From: JAPLKB01 sp964532465
Lineage (GTDB): Bacteria > Desulfobacterota > Syntrophorhabdia > Syntrophorhabdales > Syntrophorhabdaceae
Direction of reading: 5' to 3'
Length of the DNA: 64,000 bases
Assembly (NCBI GenBank): GCA_964532465.1
Contig: CAZHHX010000011.1
Span: forward strand, 1-64,000
Shown here: in pieces, positions 61,785 to 64,000 of the stretch
Layout of the letters: each line of letters starts with the position of its first letter
Numbering within the stretch: the stretch's first letter is position 1
Notes under the pieces: model-generated
Databases searched by the model: none
What the model was told of the DNA's origin: nothing
Seen by the model: only the letters and a program-made list of their open reading frames with translations
Position numbers and translations under genes: made by a program

Positions 61785-63545
61785 TTACCGGAAATAGGCA
61801 TTTAACACGTACTGCTGGAGCATTCTCTGGGTATTGAAGAAGGAGCCGTTTAAGGCAATAACATGGCGCATGATGTGAATAAAGCGATTTCTGTTGTCGT
61901 AAAACAAGGGAATAATGACATTTTCCAGTTTATCGTAAAGGGCGCGGGCATCTCTCGATTCATCCGAATTCTCTTTGTTGCCTGCTCGCCTCTCTCCGAT
62001 AGACCATCCCGTAACCCCCTCGATATGCCCTTCAATCCACCATCCGTCAAGTATGCTTAAACTCGGCACTCCATTGAGCGCCGCCTTCATTCCGCTCGTA
62101 CCGGAAGCCTCAAGGGGAGGCATGGGGGTATTGAGCCATAAATCCACACCTGATGTCATCATCTTCCCTAAAGAAAAATCATAATTCTCCAAATAGGCAA
62201 CTTTGACATCGTTTTTCAGTTGTTCTTTAAATTGGAATATACGCTCAATTATTGCCTTACCACCAAAGTCATTGGGATGCGCCTTACCGCCATAGATAAT
62301 CTGCAAAGTGGAGAACTTTTTTGAAATGTTTTTTAAACGTTCAATGTCAGTGAATAATAAATCACCCCTTTTGTAGGGCGTTGCCCGTCGTGCAAAACCG
62401 ATAGTAAATACCTCGGCATCCATGTCCGTCTTTGTTGCTCTGTTCACATAGCTGATAAGCTCTTTTTTTGCTTTCATGTGGGCCAGCCACAATTCGTCCT
62501 CGGGGATACTTAAAGCATACCTGAGGCTGAAATTATCCTGTTTCCAGCCTGATATATACCTGTCAAAAAGTTCCTGAACAGCCTCCGATGTCCAGGTTTG
62601 CGCATGAACACCGTTGGTAATTGCGTCTATATGATAGCCGGCAAACATGTGGTTTGAAACTTCACCGTGTTTTTTAGCGACACCGTTGACATAGTGACTT
62701 AAATTCAGGGCGAGATATGTCATATTCAGCATGAGCGTACCGGGCTTGCTGTCTTTAACATTGAAACATTCCTTGCCCTGCCCGAATATGCGATCAAAAA
62801 CATTCATACAGAGAACATCCTTCATATCAATAAAATTCTCATGATGTCCGAGAATTTGGGACATCAATTCCATAGGGAATTGGTCATGACCAGCAGCAAC
62901 CGGTGTATGAGTAGTGAAAATACACTTTTTTTTAACAGCTTCAATGTCGCCGTATGTTACAGATTCTCTTCCGGCTTTTTTTGCCTCTTCTTCAAGAAGT
63001 TCAACTGTAAGAAGACTCGCGTGGCCTTCATTCATATGATACCGCTCAATACCCGAATATCCAAGGGCATTGAGCATTTTTACTCCGCCTATGCCAAGAA
63101 TTGCCTCCTGACAGAGTCTGTATTTCTGGTCTCCTCCGTAAAGGTTTTGAGTGAGCGATCTGTCCCATTCAGAGTTTTCAGGCATATCAGTATCGAGAAA
63201 ATATACAGGTATTTTAAAACCGCTTATCCCTGTTACCTCATATTTCCATGCGCGATAAGTAACGGTGCGACTTTCCAGGATGCCTGATACCCTTGGAGAC
63301 ATTTCTTCAAGAAAATCTTCTATGACCCAATTGGACGGCTCTTCAATCTGTCTGCCCTCTGAATCAATTTTCTGAAAAAAGTAACCTTTCCGGTACAGGA
63401 GAGTTACTGCAATCATAGGAATCTCAAGGTCTGCCGCCGAGCGGATAGTGTCGCCTGCAAGGATACCAAGGCCGCCGCTATATGTGGGCATCTGAGGATC
63501 AACAGCAATTTCCATCGAAAAATAGGCAATTTTTCTTTCATCCAT
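61785..63545 (-). CDS. glgP: Alpha-glucan (glycogen) phosphorylase, short type
   Basis: 586 residues from ATG 63545, chosen for AAGGAGAT; the start at 63599 would add a non-family N-terminus. It belongs to the shorter alpha-glucan phosphorylase group: N-terminal IAYFSMEIAVDPQMPTYSGG, active-site regions EGHAS and HTPVAAGHD, and the PLP-site run EASGTSGMKAALNG. It breaks down glycogen or maltodextrin to glucose 1-phosphate. About 100 bases separate it from the repeat gene upstream on the same strand. Confidence 0.92.
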   Translation of the reverse strand: MDERKIAYFSMEIAVDPQMPTYSGGLGILAGDTIRSAADLEIPMIAVTLLYRKGYFFQKIDSEGRQIEEPSNWVIEDFLEEMSPRVSGILESRTVTYRAWKYEVTGISGFKIPVYFLDTDMPENSEWDRSLTQNLYGGDQKYRLCQEAILGIGGVKMLNALGYSGIERYHMNEGHASLLTVELLEEEAKKAGRESVTYGDIEAVKKKCIFTTHTPVAAGHDQFPMELMSQILGHHENFIDMKDVLCMNVFDRIFGQGKECFNVKDSKPGTLMLNMTYLALNLSHYVNGVAKKHGEVSNHMFAGYHIDAITNGVHAQTWTSEAVQELFDRYISGWKQDNFSLRYALSIPEDELWLAHMKAKKELISYVNRATKTDMDAEVFTIGFARRATPYKRGDLLFTDIERLKNISKKFSTLQIIYGGKAHPNDFGGKAIIERIFQFKEQLKNDVKVAYLENYDFSLGKMMTSGVDLWLNTPMPPLEASGTSGMKAALNGVPSLSILDGWWIEGHIEGVTGWSIGERRAGNKENSDESRDARALYDKLENVIIPLFYDNRNRFIHIMRHVIALNGSFFNTQRMLQQYVLNAYFR

Positions 63546-63637
63546 AGTTTTGTATCTCCTTATAAAATAATTGTCTCCCAGGAAGGATGCTGATTGCAAT
63601 ATAAATATGACTTGTCCGGCTGAGGGGGCGACTTGAT

Positions 63638-64000
63638 TTAGATATTTCTATCAAACTGGCGCAACATTTCGTCTATTTCCTCCTGGGACATTGACTCTCC
63701 TCCGGAGCTTACGTTTTCAGCGGGCATATCGGCAAATGTCATTTGTTCTGAAATTGTTATTGTTTTTTCAGGCAGACCACCAAAGAGCGCGTTCAGGTCG
63801 TCCTGTGAAAGCATGTTTTCCATTCCGTTTAATTCTTTCTGTACCACCGTTTTTGTGTTTTCAGGCGTTTCTCCGAACAACGCGTTAAGGTCATCCTGGG
63901 ATAATAGATTTTCCATTCCGTTTAATTCTTTCTGAGCCACTGCTGTTTTGTTTTCAGGCGTTTCGCCAAACAATTCGTTCAGGTCGTCCTGCGACAGGAG
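63638..64000 (-). CDS. Repeat protein with tandem 31-residue LSQDDLN units, partial
   Basis: The minus-strand frame is open to the right edge, so 120 residues of a longer C-terminal part are seen. It contains about three copies of a 31-residue (93-base) unit, LLSQDDLN(E/A)LFGETPEN...QKELNGMEN, starting at 64000, 63907 and 63814 going leftward, the last degenerate, then a final MSQEEIDEMLRQF. The unit resembles the LSQ-E/D-ID-LL motif at the N-terminus of the flagellar switch proteins FliM and FliN, which binds phosphorylated CheY. It may be a scaffold presenting several such motifs. Function and full length unknown. Confidence 0.75.
   Translation of the reverse strand, partial: LLSQDDLNELFGETPENKTAVAQKELNGMENLLSQDDLNALFGETPENTKTVVQKELNGMENMLSQDDLNALFGGLPEKTITISEQMTFADMPAENVSSGGESMSQEEIDEMLRQFDRNI

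Overview
The window reads as a chromosomal segment of a diderm, strictly anaerobic bacterium, most likely a syntrophic or sulfate-reducer-type member of the Desulfobacterota (an inference from gene content, not a database match). Pointers are a TonB/ExbBD system with a TonB-dependent receptor, FmdE and DUF364 proteins, an orphan tungstate-type binding protein, FAD/Fe-S glycolate-oxidase-like enzymes, PAS-rich sensors, and two small selenoproteins read through in-frame UGA codons. No rRNA, tRNA, CRISPR array, transposase or phage gene was seen.

Region 1 (about 1-32.6 kb) is a large, unusual metal- or cofactor-acquisition island. A minus-strand operon encodes a periplasmic protein with two SUOX-like modules and one haem-c motif, then TonB, ExbB and ExbD. 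Divergently, a FecB-FecC-FecE-type importer is followed by a radical SAM enzyme and an unknown protein. From about 28.4 kb down to 14 kb everything is on the minus strand: DUF364, a second importer, an exported deaminase, a TonB-dependent receptor, a second DUF364, FmdE, a methyltransferase, an APC permease, a third DUF364, and a second SUOX-like haem protein fused to a tetrapyrrole-methylase-like domain. Divergent from this run, behind an 11-bp inverted repeat, lie a third importer ATPase and permease, another methyltransferase and a third binding protein. The set suggests import of a metal complex or metal-containing cofactor across both membranes followed by chemical handling inside the cell; the ligand cannot be read from the sequence.

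Four copies of a roughly 300-360 bp repeat with covarying stems sit between genes of this island. Between 9.6 and 14 kb lies an accessory patch: a hypothetical gene, a MazF/ribbon-helix-helix toxin-antitoxin pair, a MITE-like element, an orphan TupA-like protein, an SdpI-like protein, and a second family of two-hairpin repeats.

Region 2 (33-38.3 kb) is an FAD oxidase / Fe-S protein / FAD oxidase operon with a strong terminator, then a lone periplasmic binding protein. Region 3 (38.8-44.8 kb) is an operon for a LolD/MacB-type ATPase, FtsX-type permease, LolA-like protein, outer-membrane barrel and LytS/LytTR two-component pair. Region 4 (44.9-52.7 kb) is the stress operon prkA - DUF444 - spoVR with an additional divergent PrkA-like AAA protein; a near-perfect sigma-54 promoter lies about 375 nt upstream. 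Region 5 (53-64 kb) holds a zinc-type dehydrogenase, a SelW-like selenoprotein, three PAS sensor/regulators, a HesB/IscA-like selenoprotein, an outer-membrane protein, a MutY-like glycosylase without Fe-S ligands, an exported isochorismatase-fold protein lacking its nucleophile, a glucan phosphorylase, and a repeat protein cut by the right edge.
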